Origin: Setaria digitata
Lineage: Eukaryota; Nematoda; Chromadorea; Rhabditida; Setariidae
Length of the DNA: 64,000 bases
Reading direction: 5' to 3'
Assembly: GCA_003640385.1 (NCBI GenBank)
Contig: RCAB01000001.1
Location: 1,054,001-1,118,000, forward strand
Part shown: piece after piece, positions 48,076-60,335 of the stretch
Layout of the letters: every line of letters starts with the position of its first letter
Position numbering within the stretch: position 1 is the stretch's first letter
Position numbers and translations under genes: made by a program
Notes under the pieces: generated by a model
What the model was told of the DNA's origin: nothing
Database searches by the model: none
The model's input: only the letters and a program-made list of their open reading frames with translations

Positions 48076-50833
48076 ATGGATGATGCAGACATGGATGGTG
48101 ATGAAGAGAAGCTTGTTGAGGAATTGGAGGAACGTTCAGCAGATGAAAGGATACAACTTAAAAAGATACTCGTAAGTTGGTTACGGCTGTACATGTGGCA
48201 GAGGCGTCACTTTTAAATTGCTTCTTTCTAATCACCTCGCAGTTACTAGATTTGCCAGCTGAAGTGAAGATGCAGACAATTTCGTGACCTGTCAGTGCGA
48301 GAAAGTCATTCATTAGGTGACTGATTTCGATCTCTCCCAAACTTACCACGAGAATATCTTTTTCTTCGTTAGAAACAAATGGAGAGGAGAGAGCAGGAGA
48401 AAAAGAGAAGGGAACGAGAGAAAGAAAGAAAACATTCATCAATGAAAAGAACGAAATTGCCGGTTGGCGTCGTTATCAACACCGATAGGAACAGGTGTTT
48501 TTGAAAGTTCTCGAGTACGGTTGGTGATTGTCAGTAATTAGTCAGTAAATGGTTGTTCCATGTTCGTTCTCCTCTATGCAGTGGGAGTATTTTTTCAGCT
48601 CCTGAGTTTTCAGATCTAGAAGTTCATCCTATTCGATGTTTGGTCTAATTCTTCTAGTCTTTTTATTCCATTTTCACTTATGAAGAAGACGGAATAATTT
48701 GTATTGCGCCTTCCGTACTATCACCCTGTCGAAAACGGTATTTTAGAGTTCTTAAGCATAGATGGAATTACAACAGTACTCTTAAATAGGTTTGTTCAGT
48801 CAGAATCAGAAAACTGACCGACGTGAAAATCTAAAAAGGCGTATTTTCTTTTTTTTTAAAAAAAAAAAAATAATTGATTGAGAGCTATTTCGATAATCAC
48901 TGTTCACCATGGCTGGTTAACATTTGAGGTATAAGATCATTGAAGTACTTGGAGCTGGAGGTTTTGGGGACGTATATAAAGTACAACAATTGGATGGGAC
49001 TGCGAAAGACGACGAGTTGTTTGCTTTGAAGACTGAAAGAATTACTGCAGGGAAGGCGCTTAATCGGCTCAAAGTAAATTCCTCATCTATTCATAAGAAT
49101 GACATACTGATAGTTGTTTATGATAATAAATGCCGACACTTCAAAGTTGTAAAGTCGTGGTTAACTGCGCATGGATTTTCTTAATAGTTAAGGGATATTT
49201 AAGATGATCAAGATGTCATTCTCTTTCTAGATTTCCTTCTTCGAATCCCCTTTATATGACATTATATATTATGTTCATGGAAAAAAGTACATTATGTGAA
49301 TATTACTTCTGAGATTGGACCTTCGCTGCATTTATCATTTATTGTGGTTACGATAACTTGTTTTTTTTTTTGGTGGAATTCCAAAAAATACTTAAATTGG
49401 GCAGCAGTATTTCGAAACATTTTCTACCTCCTAAAAGCACACGAAATCTGTATAATGTTTTAAAAACAGGTGGAAATGACTATTTTGCAAGAATGCGAAA
49501 GTTTGCCGGAAAAGAAACGGAGACATTTTATTAAAATGACTGATAAAGGTAAGAAAGAATAATGCTCTCTCCTGTGTCATTTACTTGGGCATTCAGTATA
49601 GTGCTTATGGGCAAAAAGAGATGCTAAGCACTAATTTAACTAGACAAGTAAGTTATTTTCTACCAGGACGAACGGAATCATTTAAATTCATTGTGATGCA
49701 ATTAGTCGGCACCAGTATTGACAAGCTTCAAAAGGAACAGCCTAGAAAACACTTCACGTTTGTTGCACGCTTATACATTACTTTGCTGTAAATATCAAAC
49801 TATCCATACTGGATATTAATTCTTCTGAAACCAACACTTCTGCGCTGTATTTACAATTACGACAGATATGAATGGGTAGTGGTATTGCACTGTTCTAGAC
49901 AGTGCACTGGAGATTATTATATTTAGTTTCTCGACCACCATAAAATTGGGTCTTCAAACTTTGGAAGCAATAGGGAATTTGCATGATCTTGGTTATCTAC
50001 ATCGTGACATTAAGCCACAGAACTTCACAATTGGTTTAAAAGAGAAAGCCTGTATTATCTACCTCCTCGACTTCGGTATTGCACGTCGATATATCGAGAA
50101 GGATAGTAAAGCGATTAGGTTCGTTCCAGTTCAACGTGCACTACGTTAGTTGTGATTTAGAATGGTTTGAAGAAATTCAGAATGATTTGAAAAAAAAAAA
50201 AAGAAATGGAATTTCATACCCATAGAAGATGACCGTAGGTGATTGCCAACATTTTGAGGCTGCCTCGGGAAACGGTACGTTTCCTCGGTACAGTACGCTT
50301 CGCATCGCGAAACTGCCATCACTCACGTGAACAGTGCCGAAGAGATGACCTTGAATCATGGGTGTACATGCTAATCGAGTTCACGGAGTATGCATCGTTA
50401 CCTTGGTCAAGGGCCGTTGATCGTGACGCTGTTTGCAGGGAAAAAGAACGGCTTTTCGCCGGCACTTGTTTGTTTATTTGCTTTTTCTGCATCATAAGTG
50501 GAAGAATCTAATATTACTTGAATTCGTGATTGCACCCTGTGCTTTCCTCTGAAGTGTGATTCTTAACCAATGTAAGTTTCTTAATCTTCACTGCTTAATG
50601 TTTCAGATACGAAACACATAGCCAATTTACCAGAGGAGATTCACAAAATTTTGAAATATATCAATGAATTGAATTTCCAAAATACACCTGACTACGAATA
50701 CATAGCAACGATGCTGAAACGAGCAGCAGCGCGAAGACATGCAAGCATAACTATCAAATTCGAGTGGGAGGAATCTGAGGTCCCTCAAAACTGTTTTCCG
50801 TCAGAAACTGAGGGCCAAAAAGAAGGCAGATGA
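48076..50833 (+). CDS. CK1/tau-tubulin-kinase-like protein kinase
   Basis: Exons 48076-48171, 48373-48494, 48929-49073, 49470-49548, 49667-49757, 49927-50118, 50259-50467, 50607-50833 join in phase to 386 residues. A highly charged N-terminus of about 60 residues (GDEEKLVEELEERSADER, then KKRREREKERK) leads into the kinase: LPVGVVINTDRNRYKIIEVL, glycine loop GAGGFGDVYKV, ATP lysine in ALKTER, MQLVGTSIDKL, HRDIKPQNF, LLDFGIARRYI, FLGTVRFASRNCH, DDLESWVYMLIEF and the closing PDYEYIATML. DFG and HRD are intact, so it is probably active. The missing APE and the TVRFAS block are typical of the CK1 group; LPVG before the domain and NCHHSREQCRRDDLES fit nematode TTBK-like kinases. Two introns end in TTTGAG. 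The 3' end could extend by further splicing. AATAAA occurs at 51078 and 51107. Confidence 0.88.
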
Positions 50834-51679
50834 AATGGAAAGAATCATTCAGCTTCCTAATTTATATTCTACGCAGTATTCATAGACTCTGAGGAACAGG
50901 CAGTTAGTTCATCAAAGGCAATTGATGGACAGTTGCGCCTACAAATGGATAACAATGTTAATTTGAGATTGGCAGTAGCTTCGATGACTAGCTCCTTCTT
51001 GACTATTCAGAAGTCCGAAAGGAGTGTAATAATTTGTTGAGCAGATGTTATACTATGTCGGATCAGTATGGATTAGGAATAAAGTTGGTTTAGCTAATTT
51101 ATATCAAATAAAGTAGCATGCTGGAAAAACTATGAACGCTTGAAAAATTATCTATGCAGAACAATACTGCAGAGTGAAACGGATGCTGCTGGGAAACCTA
51201 ACAGTGGATTTAAAAGCAAAATTCGCAACGGGAAATTGGATGCTAGCAAATCAAACCAAATAAAACGATCAACTGAACGAAAAAAGAAGGTGTTTAGTTT
51301 AAACTGTAGTCATCAAATTGAATTTTCGGTTAAAACCGTCTCGGACATTTGTATTTGTCTGAGACTCACTGCTGAGAGAATTCCTCGTGACATGCTAAAC
51401 TAGGTAAACTGCTCTCTACTTAATCTGGAGAATTGGAAATCCTTTGTTTCAGGTGCTTGAAGAGCAAGAATCGTAAATATAGCAGATATAAATATTCATT
51501 TTATTTTACATCATGTTATCATAAACAAACCGTATTCATTCATGCATGAAAATACGAATGAGCTGATTATTCACAAAAATGAGGTTTCTAACGGCATTGA
51601 TTTGAAACAGAGTGAACGCAGCTTTTTAATCTTATTCAAGTATTTTGTGCGGTCGGCCAAATCATTAGCTCAAGTTAGT
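50834..51679. other. Convergent intergenic region kinase / K2P channel
   Basis: Holds likely polyadenylation signals for both strands (plus AATAAA at 51078-51083 and 51107-51112; minus at 51505-51500). Open segments at 50887-51040 and 51170-51290 (Lys/Ser-rich) could be alternative 3' exons of the kinase, but the phases do not join simply. Confidence 0.4.
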
Positions 51680-54137
51680 TTAGTCGTAATCCTCGTCATC
51701 TCGTGATTTAAATTTGTTTGCCAACCAACTGACCTTGTTCACAACCTAGAAATCACTAAAGCATAAGTTGGATTTTCAATAATATCCCGCAAATAAGGTC
51801 CCTCAGCTTACAAATTTACAAAAGCTTTTCAATTCACTTGGCTTCTCTGAAGTTGAAAATAAATTCATAAGGCAAAAAAGTAACCTCTTCTTGTGCTAGA
51901 TTAAAACACATTGCTAGTAATGCCATTCCGAATAGAAGATAAACGGAGGTTATTACAAGTTTTTCCTGTGCATCTTTATCATTTCCCACCGAAGCACCAG
52001 GAAATTTGTCCCCGAAGCCTTAAAAAAAGATGTGTATTAGACGGCGAAATGTAAAAAGAGATTTTTCTGCAGAAAAGATCTTGTGTAGTAATTTGGTTTG
52101 AAAAATACGTTGGAAAGGAACTTGCAGAAAATGACAAAAAGAACTTGAAAAGCTTCTAAAAAGTTTTCGGAAAGTTAGTGAGATTCCTGCATGTAAGACA
52201 GAAGCTCCTCTGAATGTTCATGTTTTTAGAAATTTAGAGATGCAAAGTTCAAGAAACTTTGAGCAATTTTTCGAAATCATTCATGGGAATTTTTAAATAC
52301 ACTTTCGCAAGGTTTGTAAAAAGAAAGTTCGAAATATCGAAGAACAGAAGGAAGCAGGAAGCACCAATGGTAGTTAAAGAAATGTAACAAAAATAGAAAC
52401 TGTCGAGGAATGTCCATCCTTCCCAAAGGCAGAACAGTATTGAACCAGCTACCAAATAAGCGAACATTGTGAAGAATACCAAACTTAACGGTACCGATAT
52501 GCGCTGCAGCTGTGCTTCTACGCTCTCTTTCACCTCAAATTATCACTTATCACAATAATCTGCTCAGTTTTCCACCTCATTTTAAAATTTTCAAATTTGA
52601 AGAACTGTGAAGAACGGACATTCATCGGAGTTTTCTTCATCCAATACTTTTTCATATGGACTTTCTTTAAGAAAAGAATCGCAAAGGAATTACTTCAAGT
52701 TGCTCGATCTGTGCTCGAGCTGTTAGCAGATCATCTACATCGGGACCAAATTGAAATGAATCTCTTGCCAAGTCCGTATTCACTCCCTGCAACATGCCAT
52801 ATAAAATCGGTTGGCCATACGGATATGAGTTTCAGTTCAACATATAATCACTTGCCCGAGCCAGTCGGGAAACAAGAGAGTTGACACGACGCAGTTCGGC
52901 AGCCTTGCGTCGTTTGTGCCACAGAATGAGGCGATATTTGAGTCGTATTGAACGGGCATAGAAAAATCGAAAAATTTTTGCCATAACATCTCCAATATTC
53001 GTTAGGAAAAGTAACATGAGAGGAATGCCTGCAAAACATTTACCTCTGGGGTCGATGCCAATACTATTTGAGACAAGAAGTAATGACGTACCAATAATTG
53101 CGAACAGGATAGTCAGTGTTTTGCCAAAGTACGTTTTAGCAGATGTATTGCCGTAACCAATAGTCGTTATGACGGTTAATGAATAAAGAAAGGCTCCAGT
53201 AAATGTCCACTGGGCCGATAATCCGTATTCCTGTAGTTTAGTCTTCAAGTAACATGATATTATCCTTTGCTATGAAAGTAAATGAAGACCGATATACTCT
53301 GCCATCTTCCGTCATCTGATTCATAACTTGTTCGATGACTAAATTTCTTATTAGACTTGGAAAAAATCAATCGTCCTTCAATCCTTGATTGTTTAGTTCA
53401 GTTAATACGTTAGTACCAATGGACTCAACCATCAATCTATCTTGAGGGACATAATTTCGCCGAATCGGTTAATCTCTTTCAACAAAATTTAACGATCAAG
53501 CTTATCACCTTTCCATCATATCCGCGTTTAATTGCCCACATACATTTGCGCTGAAACCTTCGCACTTGAGCATGAACTGTACGTTCCCACTGCGCACGAT
53601 CTAGTTTGTTGACCCTAGGTTGTCACTTCCTTGAATTCTTAATTCTAGACAGGAAAACTAACAGTAGAAGGAAAATTGGCTTTAACATCAAACTGTTTTA
53701 TCGATATCAGTAAGATACTGATGCATCTTCAGGATTTGTAGCTTCACAGTTCACAGTTAAACTGAATTGAGTACCGAAAGGTTGCATTCCAAGCGATATT
53801 GACTGCTTTTTGTCTTGCCGATGTTACTTGACTCTGAATGAATGTCTCGTGTGGTCCTTCTACTGCCCGAAACACAACTGCACCAAGCAAAGCGTATCCA
53901 ATAACCTAAATTCCGTTTACTCAGGTGCAATCTTGAATAAGATATGACTGATACTGCTTGGTTGATGTCACATTTAGTCACGGTCTGTGCATAAGGCATA
54001 TGAGAATTAGACTACTATAACATTTCGACACTAACCAGTGCGCATAATCCAACATGAGAAAAAAAGAACGCGATGATACGTTTCATAAGATTAATCACTC
54101 TAGTGACCTTTGACCTTCGATGATTTCTTCGTGCCAT
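51680..54137 (-). CDS. Two-pore-domain (TWK-type) potassium channel
   Basis: K2P channels carry background K+ current. Exons (minus): 54137-54036, 53905-53748, 53614-53509, 53269-53092, 53028-52852, about 52782-52694, 52533-52365, 52018-51885, 51745-51680; in phase, about 392 residues. Features: basic start MARRNHRRSK; M1 FFSHVGLCALVIGYALLGAV; extracellular cap; P1 filter VITTIGYGN; M2 with GIPLMLLFLTNIGDVMA; basic cytosolic loop; M3 VPLSLVFFTMFAYLVAG; P2 filter LTTIGFGDKFPG; M4 YLLFGMALLAMCFNLAQEE; short tail SRDDEDYD. Filters TIGYG and TIGFG with IGDVMA are the TWK pattern. The 53091-53029 intron is only 63 bases, a multiple of three and free of stops. The acceptor of exon 6 is the least certain. 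Converges on the kinase gene. Confidence 0.92.
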
Positions 54138-56442
54138 TGATTGTTTCAGTTATCAGGATTTTAGTTACACAGAGTTCAACTGGACTGAAGTGGGAGAAGT
54201 TGCATGACTGGGAAGAGATAGAAGAGCTTCTCCAAGGCCCATGCGCTATAATATATCTGGATGGATAGGCCCCATCTGATGAGGCAGCGAAGGCAGGAAG
54301 CAAAATCTCGGCCTGCAGGACATCCTCAAACGCCGCACTCTTTCTTTAACCAGGCCAGAACAAATCTACCAATCACACCAATGCAAATAGCATCACTGGA
54401 ATCTAGCAACCAAGCGATCAAGCTAACACATACACACGTGCAGACCCACGCAAACGCTTAGTAAGTAACATGAAGGAAGAAACGAAGACAAGCATGCTGG
54501 CATGTAAAACTCAGCGACGAGTTCATGTTTTGAATCTAATCTAGTTTCTAGTGTGAATTCACTTTGATCTGCTCTCTAGCAACAGGCCACCTGGAAGGAG
54601 TTTCTGTATGCAAGAGCTAATTAAACCCACTTCAAGTCTACACTACGAAGCAAGAAAAAAATCATCTTTGAAATGAATGATAGTTGATTTCTTATCTTCT
54701 CACCTGGCACGTTTCGTCTTATCCGTCTCCTTACAGAAGCTCTACTAAACAAACACTCCGAACATTAAGAATGCAACTACAGTAGGACTACTTTTTCGGA
54801 ACGTTTATTACCGTCAGATGGATGATTATTAATTGTGTAAAGCAACTTCGTCAAGCGATAATGTTACAGCGATGTGTCGCAAAAAATCATCAGCTGTAGT
54901 TCTTCGTTGCTATTCGTGTTAGTTATATCGCTTGCGAATGAAATACCCGACATGTTTAATTAGCAAATGATCATCCAGCTCGACTTTAGTCTATTTCCCA
55001 ATCGTTCGGAAGATCAGTGAGGCATTCCAATAACATGTCTGATTAAACCATTATTTTTTTACGAGTAATTTCTTTCTTTTCCACAGATTAATTTTTTCCA
55101 CGTATTTCTCGATCCAAGTCTTATTTTTTGTAGATTTGTTTTTTTTTTTAAAGTAGTGATTATTGCTGCATTGAAGCAAAAAAACTGTATCATTTTGTTT
55201 TTCTTTCACGATTTATTTTTGTTTATTGTGCTACTAGTTTTCACCTCTTTGTTCTCAGTTTCAACATTTCAATAAATTTTCGATCTAAGCAACTAAATTT
55301 AATCCACTAATAAGTTATTAACTGCGTACTTTCCCTCTTATGTTCAGAAAGGCTCAAGTCCTTAAACGAAGAAATATCACTGGCAATGGGCATTTTCTTC
55401 GAAGCATTTATGATAGCATAGTTTCTGATTTAAATGCATCGTTTCAGATGTATCAAAGTTTTGTATTTGAATTTTCAATCCTTAAATTATGCAGCTTATT
55501 GAACCGAAAACGGGAGGAACGAGTTCTTTCGAACCATAGAAAACTATTGAGCGGCTTGGTGAAACATTTCTAACTTTGCAAAGAGAAGTGAAAATGTGAA
55601 AGAAGCAAATTGGTGTCACATATGACATTTCAAGCTTTCACCTAAAGTAATATCCTAGAAATAATGCAAAAGAGACGATATTTCGCTAGACCGCTAAATT
55701 AAATTCAATAATGTCTCTTTGTTCGATAAATAATTGATTAACAAAACTGCTCTACTAATTGAAATGGTACAGAAATTAACAAGAATAGTCTTAATGAAGG
55801 AAAAAAAAAGGGACACTGTTGACACAAAGAAATACTTATCAGAACTAGTTAGGAAGCAATCCGATTTCAATCCCTTATTTTTCTGAGCAAAAATGTCAAC
55901 ATGACTGAAAAAGTTTCACACTGAAGTGATTCTTTGTCTGTGGTAGATTGTTGTGAGGGCAAGATGTCTTAGCTATAAAAGCTAGTCCTTGGAGATGCTC
56001 CACTAAGAGTCAATGAAATTTATGGACAAATTCTTCCACAAAGACTCACTTTTTGTTTATTTAACGGATATAGTACAATAGAAGAAGTAAACACCGTAGT
56101 ATTCCTAAAATTCGAAGACGAACATCACTTGACAAACAGAACTATTGCCATTCATTCGACTGTATAAAAGCCTTCAATAGGCAAGCTATAGGTAATATTT
56201 ATGTATGAATTCTTTTTGACTGGTCAGTCATCTCCTCTCATTATCACTTCTAGATAAGTTTAATAAACTGCTCCTCAGCTACAATCAAAGTTTTTTGTCA
56301 ATTAAGTTTTTTATTTCTTGGGGAGGTCCTGTTGGAGAGGACCACCTGCTTTTTTTTTCATTTTTAAAGTTAAGAATTATGTCGAAAATTTCCAGACGCT
56401 TTAATCACGCTGATATGATTTAATCCTGAGTACTCTGTTTCA
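54138..56442. other. Long intergenic region between K2P channel and secreted-protein gene
   Basis: About 2.3 kb between divergent starts. It contains an ATG-initiated 77-codon ORF (55340-55573) of unknown status and no recognised exon. The part nearest the channel (about 54180-54460) is richer in G+C than the rest. Likely promoters for both genes. Confidence 0.4.
55340..55573 (+). CDS. Doubtful 77-residue ORF
   Basis: An ATG-initiated frame (MFRKAQVLKRRNITGNGHF) with mixed, basic composition. No signal peptide, family or splice context supports it. Its length is not beyond chance for this region, so it is listed only as a possibility. Confidence 0.15.
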   Translation: MFRKAQVLKRRNITGNGHFLRSIYDSIVSDLNASFQMYQSFVFEFSILKLCSLLNRKREERVLSNHRKLLSGLVKHF

Positions 56443-56443
56443 G
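56438..56443 (+). promoter_or_regulatory. Probable spliced-leader acceptor for the gene at 56448
   Basis: ctgtttcag ends at 56443, four bases before the ATG, and no upstream exon is needed. Confidence 0.6.
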
Positions 56444-56447
56444 AAGA

Positions 56448-57006
56448 ATGTCAGGAACCACTAGGTTGTTAACGCTTTTCTTCTGCATTTCAACGACTTC
56501 AGCACAGATAGCCTTACCAGAACAAATTCCATACTGGGTTGGAGGCGCCGCAATTAGTTCACTACTCGGCAACAGATTACTCGGGACTGATCAACAGCTT
56601 GGGAGCTTAGGATTGCGTGGTATTGGGCTTGGCAGTCTTGGTGGCCTAGGTGGTAATGGCATGACTGGCTTTGGTGGTCTTGGTAGCTTAGGGGGCCTCG
56701 GCCTGAATAGTCTAGGTGTTGATGGCTTGCAAATAATCCAAATACCACTTGGGAACGCTTTCAACAATAATATGCCCTCTTCTTGTACATCATGTGTGGT
56801 TTGTGCACCACAAAGTACATCAGCAAGTATGTTTATTTTCAAAATTGTCCAAATTTCCAAGAAAATGATGGAAGTAGTTTGGTTTTTAATTAGTACTGCT
56901 TGTAGACTGTATCCCCATGGCAAAACCAACTCCATTCAATGGTCAGTTTTGCTGCTGTTGCACATCTGGAATTGGATCAACGGTTGGAGCTTTTAATGGA
57001 AGATAA
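56448..57006 (+). CDS. Secreted Gly/Leu-rich protein with cysteine-rich tail, family unknown
   Basis: Exons 56448-56826 and 56906-57006 join in phase 1 to 159 residues. A clear signal peptide (about residues 1-20: LLTLFFCISTTSA, cleavage before QIALPEQ) is followed by a run of Gly-Leu-Gly-Ser type imperfect repeats (GLGSLGGLGG, FGGLGSLGGLGLNSLG), then DGLQIIQIPLGNAFNNN and a tail with eight cysteines: CTSCVVCAPQ, NCIPMAKPTP and FNGQFCCCC ending GAFNGR. Splicing is required for the tail: without it the frame loses all later cysteines. Glycine/leucine repeats suggest an extracellular matrix, cuticle, eggshell or silk-like role; the four adjacent cysteines suggest disulfide crosslinking. I do not recognise a named family. 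Confidence 0.72.
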
Positions 57007-57041
57007 TAACCTCAAAAAATCCCCCTTAAACACCAAAGCCG

Positions 57042-57285
57042 TTAGTTATATATATCTTTTACACTTCCACTTCCTAAATGCGAAAATGTATTAAATGTTT
57101 CACGAATCCGTTCTTTTGTCGGAAATAAATAATCGTAAGAAGAATCAATTTTACACTTGGTGATGGTGTTGATCAAAATAACAACATACTCTGCCAAGTG
57201 AAATTCACTACTTCCAGCCAGCACTTTTGCTTCTTTACAACGGAAAAAAGTATCAAAGTGCAAGTGAGATGAATGGCTATTGTGA
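57042..57285 (-). CDS. Orphan last exon, unidentified
   Basis: An open segment on the minus strand ends with a stop at 57042 and reads KVLAGSSEFHLAEYVVILIN, a helix-like run, then DYLFPTKERIRETFNTFSHL and GSGSVKDIYN. An acceptor-like site (cacaatag) opens it near 57279. Composition is protein-like and there is no ATG. It could be the last exon of a minus-strand gene whose other exons I could not place, or an alternative 3' exon of the membrane protein upstream. No family recognised. Confidence 0.3.
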
Positions 57286-58091
57286 CAAGTGTTTGTAGTT
57301 TAAGCAATGTACTTGTAATATTGTGCTCATATTATAATGAAAAGTTTACTGCAGAGGAAATGATTTTGTAATTTCCAGGGACTTTTCATCATCCTGAATA
57401 ATGTAACATTATATTATACTTTCAAAGAGCTAACTGCGGATAACTTATGAAAACAATTTTATCCTTTTCGAAAAAATTCCAGCAAAGACACACAATTTTG
57501 AACCAATAATTTCTACATTTTTTTTTCTCAAAAGTCCTTGAAGCTGCAATTTTAACTGTTATTACATCATAACAAAATCAGATACAGATGGCGCTCTGAT
57601 CTCAGATAGAAGACCATAGATTCAAGAGTAGTAGTGAGGTGGAAACGGTCTTAAGCATAGAAGACAAATCGATAAGAATCTAATTAATATAAGCTACCGG
57701 AGAACATTTTTGTAAAAATAAAATTTTAAAACAATTTTGAAATCTAATATTTGTAGTCCGGATACTAAATATGAGGTAATATATACTAAATATGAGATAA
57801 ATACGAGAAATCCCTCACAAAATTTTTTTCTGTCATGAAATGAAAACTTGGTTATCCTGTTTAACAATATCGCAGTAGGCAAAATTATAGTCTGTTACAA
57901 GCAATATTCATTTAAGATTCATTTTTCCTTATTATCAGGTTTTTGATAGCACAATTAACGAAAAGCAAATAATTAAGTGAAGTACTAGTCATAGGACGGA
58001 GTGATAAAAGTACAATCTCACTCCCTGTTATTTCCCAAATAATACCGCAACAAAATACTCACCAGTGGAATGCACGCCTTTCTAATCGAAT
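57286..58091. other. Gap between orphan exon and membrane-protein gene
   Basis: About 0.8 kb of AT-rich sequence. Only short, low-complexity open frames; nothing supported. Confidence 0.4.
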
Positions 58092-60335
58092 TTAAGTGAT
58101 AAGTTCTTTATTTATCACCAATTTAATAGGTCTATTCTTCGCTAAATAGTGCTGACAACGAAAATATAATTCCGCATTTAACACTAATACCGTTGCTATG
58201 GATATAATGACTGTTAAAGCTTCCAAACAAAGGCACACCTGAATTTCTAAGGAACAGAATAAAAGTGTCAGCAAGGTGGAAGAAAGATTCACTATCAAGG
58301 GGCGTAAGCCATGTATGTATTATTTCAAACTACGAAATTCATCATGAAAGCAGTGTCGAAATGTACTTTGTGAATAAGATATATACTCGAATTTTTATAA
58401 AAATTTACTTAAATTGTAATTGGAAAACATTAATCTTAAAAAACACTTTCAGAAGTGATCAGTAACTAACCCACTTCAAATAATACCGCAAATCTCGACG
58501 ACAGCCTGAAAATAAATTTTTCCGGCATGATAAATGATTGTAACTAATGGCATAATAGGTGAGTGTAACGAAGCTACATCTCTGATAGTGATGAAATTTG
58601 CAAGTGAAAAAATCACAAACCTTTTTCTCTGTTTTCTTTTGCATCCTCTACTGCTCTTATAAATCTGTACCTGGTGTTACTCGGGAAAGATGGATTCGCT
58701 TCAACGTTTGTGCTTCTATTATTCCCAGTCACAGTCTCATTTCCTACAAATAAAATAGAAATATACGTAAAATATAAATGTAAAAAAAATATAAACAAAT
58801 ATAAATTGTAAAATCATCGCCTAAATAATCGAAGAGACATGAAAAGTGGGAACAAAATGAAAACTGTTTGCAACCGAAAAATATCTTACTTATGTTATAT
58901 AAGGTTTGGATAAAATCAATTCTGCACTGATATTCGTCGAAGACTTCCAGGACCGATACGTTCCTGTATTCTGTAGGCAAACAATATTTCACTTCCCATT
59001 TTAATTACTCTTATAATACGACTTATCCCCCATCAACACTTGATAAATAATTTTTAATATTTCACACAATAATTCAACTTGAACCGATGTACGTGATGCT
59101 GAGGTTATATTATTACAGAGTCCAAAAATCACGGAAGCCAAAATAATTCAAAATCAAAAAAAAAAAATACCAACAACAAATAAGGTTTCGTAGAAAAAAA
59201 AATACATGTGAATAACAAAGTCAAATTTCAATTATCTTGAAGTTCCAATTCGGTTGATGAAATAAGATTCGATTCTAGAATGGTAAAAAGAGAAAGACAT
59301 ACAGCAAGGTACTGTAATAAATGAGTAACCTAATTTAGCTTGATGAGTAATTTCAATATTCGACTGACAGCTTAGCTGTAATTTTACGTATTTGTTTCGT
59401 AGCAAAAATATGATTCGTTTAAACATGCACGGTGGATTAATATTGTGGATGATGCCTGAAAATTAAACATCAAAATGGGGGTGAACAATGAATATCATTG
59501 TGGAACCTAAAAGCTTACTCTTTCTGCTTTTTTCTCTACATCTAATGCACTTATTATCAACCTTATATGGAGAAGTATTTCTTAAATTTGTTTGTTCCCT
59601 AAAGAGTTGAAGTGGCGAAACTAACATTGATGAAGAACTCTAATGATGCATCGTTTGTGGAACAGTTCAACTGCAACTATTTTCTTTTGAAATCGGTCGC
59701 GAATATATAATAAAGGCCTTGAAATTTTACTTAATGACAGCTACAGGATTTCAACTAAATAACACCTAATTAATACCTGGCAGGATACCTGCTTCTGAAA
59801 CCAGATACCATACCGACTAGCACAATATTTCCACAAGCTACTTAATGCAGAAGCATTCATTTTTTTTTCTAATATATTTTAAAAGCAATGATAAAAGTAA
59901 AAATTATGAAAATATTGAAAAGATATTCTGAAACCTTGTAAGCAAAGAGAAAATCATACTTGCCACACTTCTGGAAGTTCGAATTATTAGTAAAGTTGTA
60001 TTCGAACAGTACAACATGGGCATATTCGCTGCTTACCTGACTTTTTCTCCCAACTGTTTGATTCACTATTATTGCCTACAATAAAAATATCCTTTACAAA
60101 GGACATCCAATAGTTATTCAGATGAAAAGCTTTAGCAAAAAGAAAATTGCTAATTTCCCAACAAACATGAGGAAAATTTGGGGGCCGCTATGTTGAGAAT
60201 GTCCAATGATCTTCTCCGAAATATTGAAATAAATCGCAATTATGTCGCTTGACCACTTCGGTACGTACTTTTTCAGCTGACGCCAATTTCGCAAATATGA
60301 AAATTTGGCTTATAACTTGCAGGATAGAAGATATT
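58092..60335 (-). CDS. Single-pass membrane glycoprotein of unknown family, 5' end incomplete
   Basis: Exons (minus): about 60335-60269, 60075-59935, 59375-59330, 58970-58890, 58743-58621, 58505-58471, 58238-58092; phases agree across all junctions from 60269 onward, giving at least 212 residues. The first exon encodes a hydrophobic stretch ILQVISQIFIFAKLASA, then EK: a likely signal peptide, but no ATG is in frame and the start may lie in an unplaced exon. The ectodomain has N-glycosylation sequons (NQT, NFT, NNS, NVS, NET, NRS) and a few cysteines (FQKCGKYDF, LSCQSN, YQCRID). One transmembrane helix (LEALTVIISIATVLVLNAEL) follows a basic GCRRDLRYYLKW segment, then a short tail ending in INKELIT. 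I recognise no family. The gene is divergent from primase. Confidence 0.6.
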
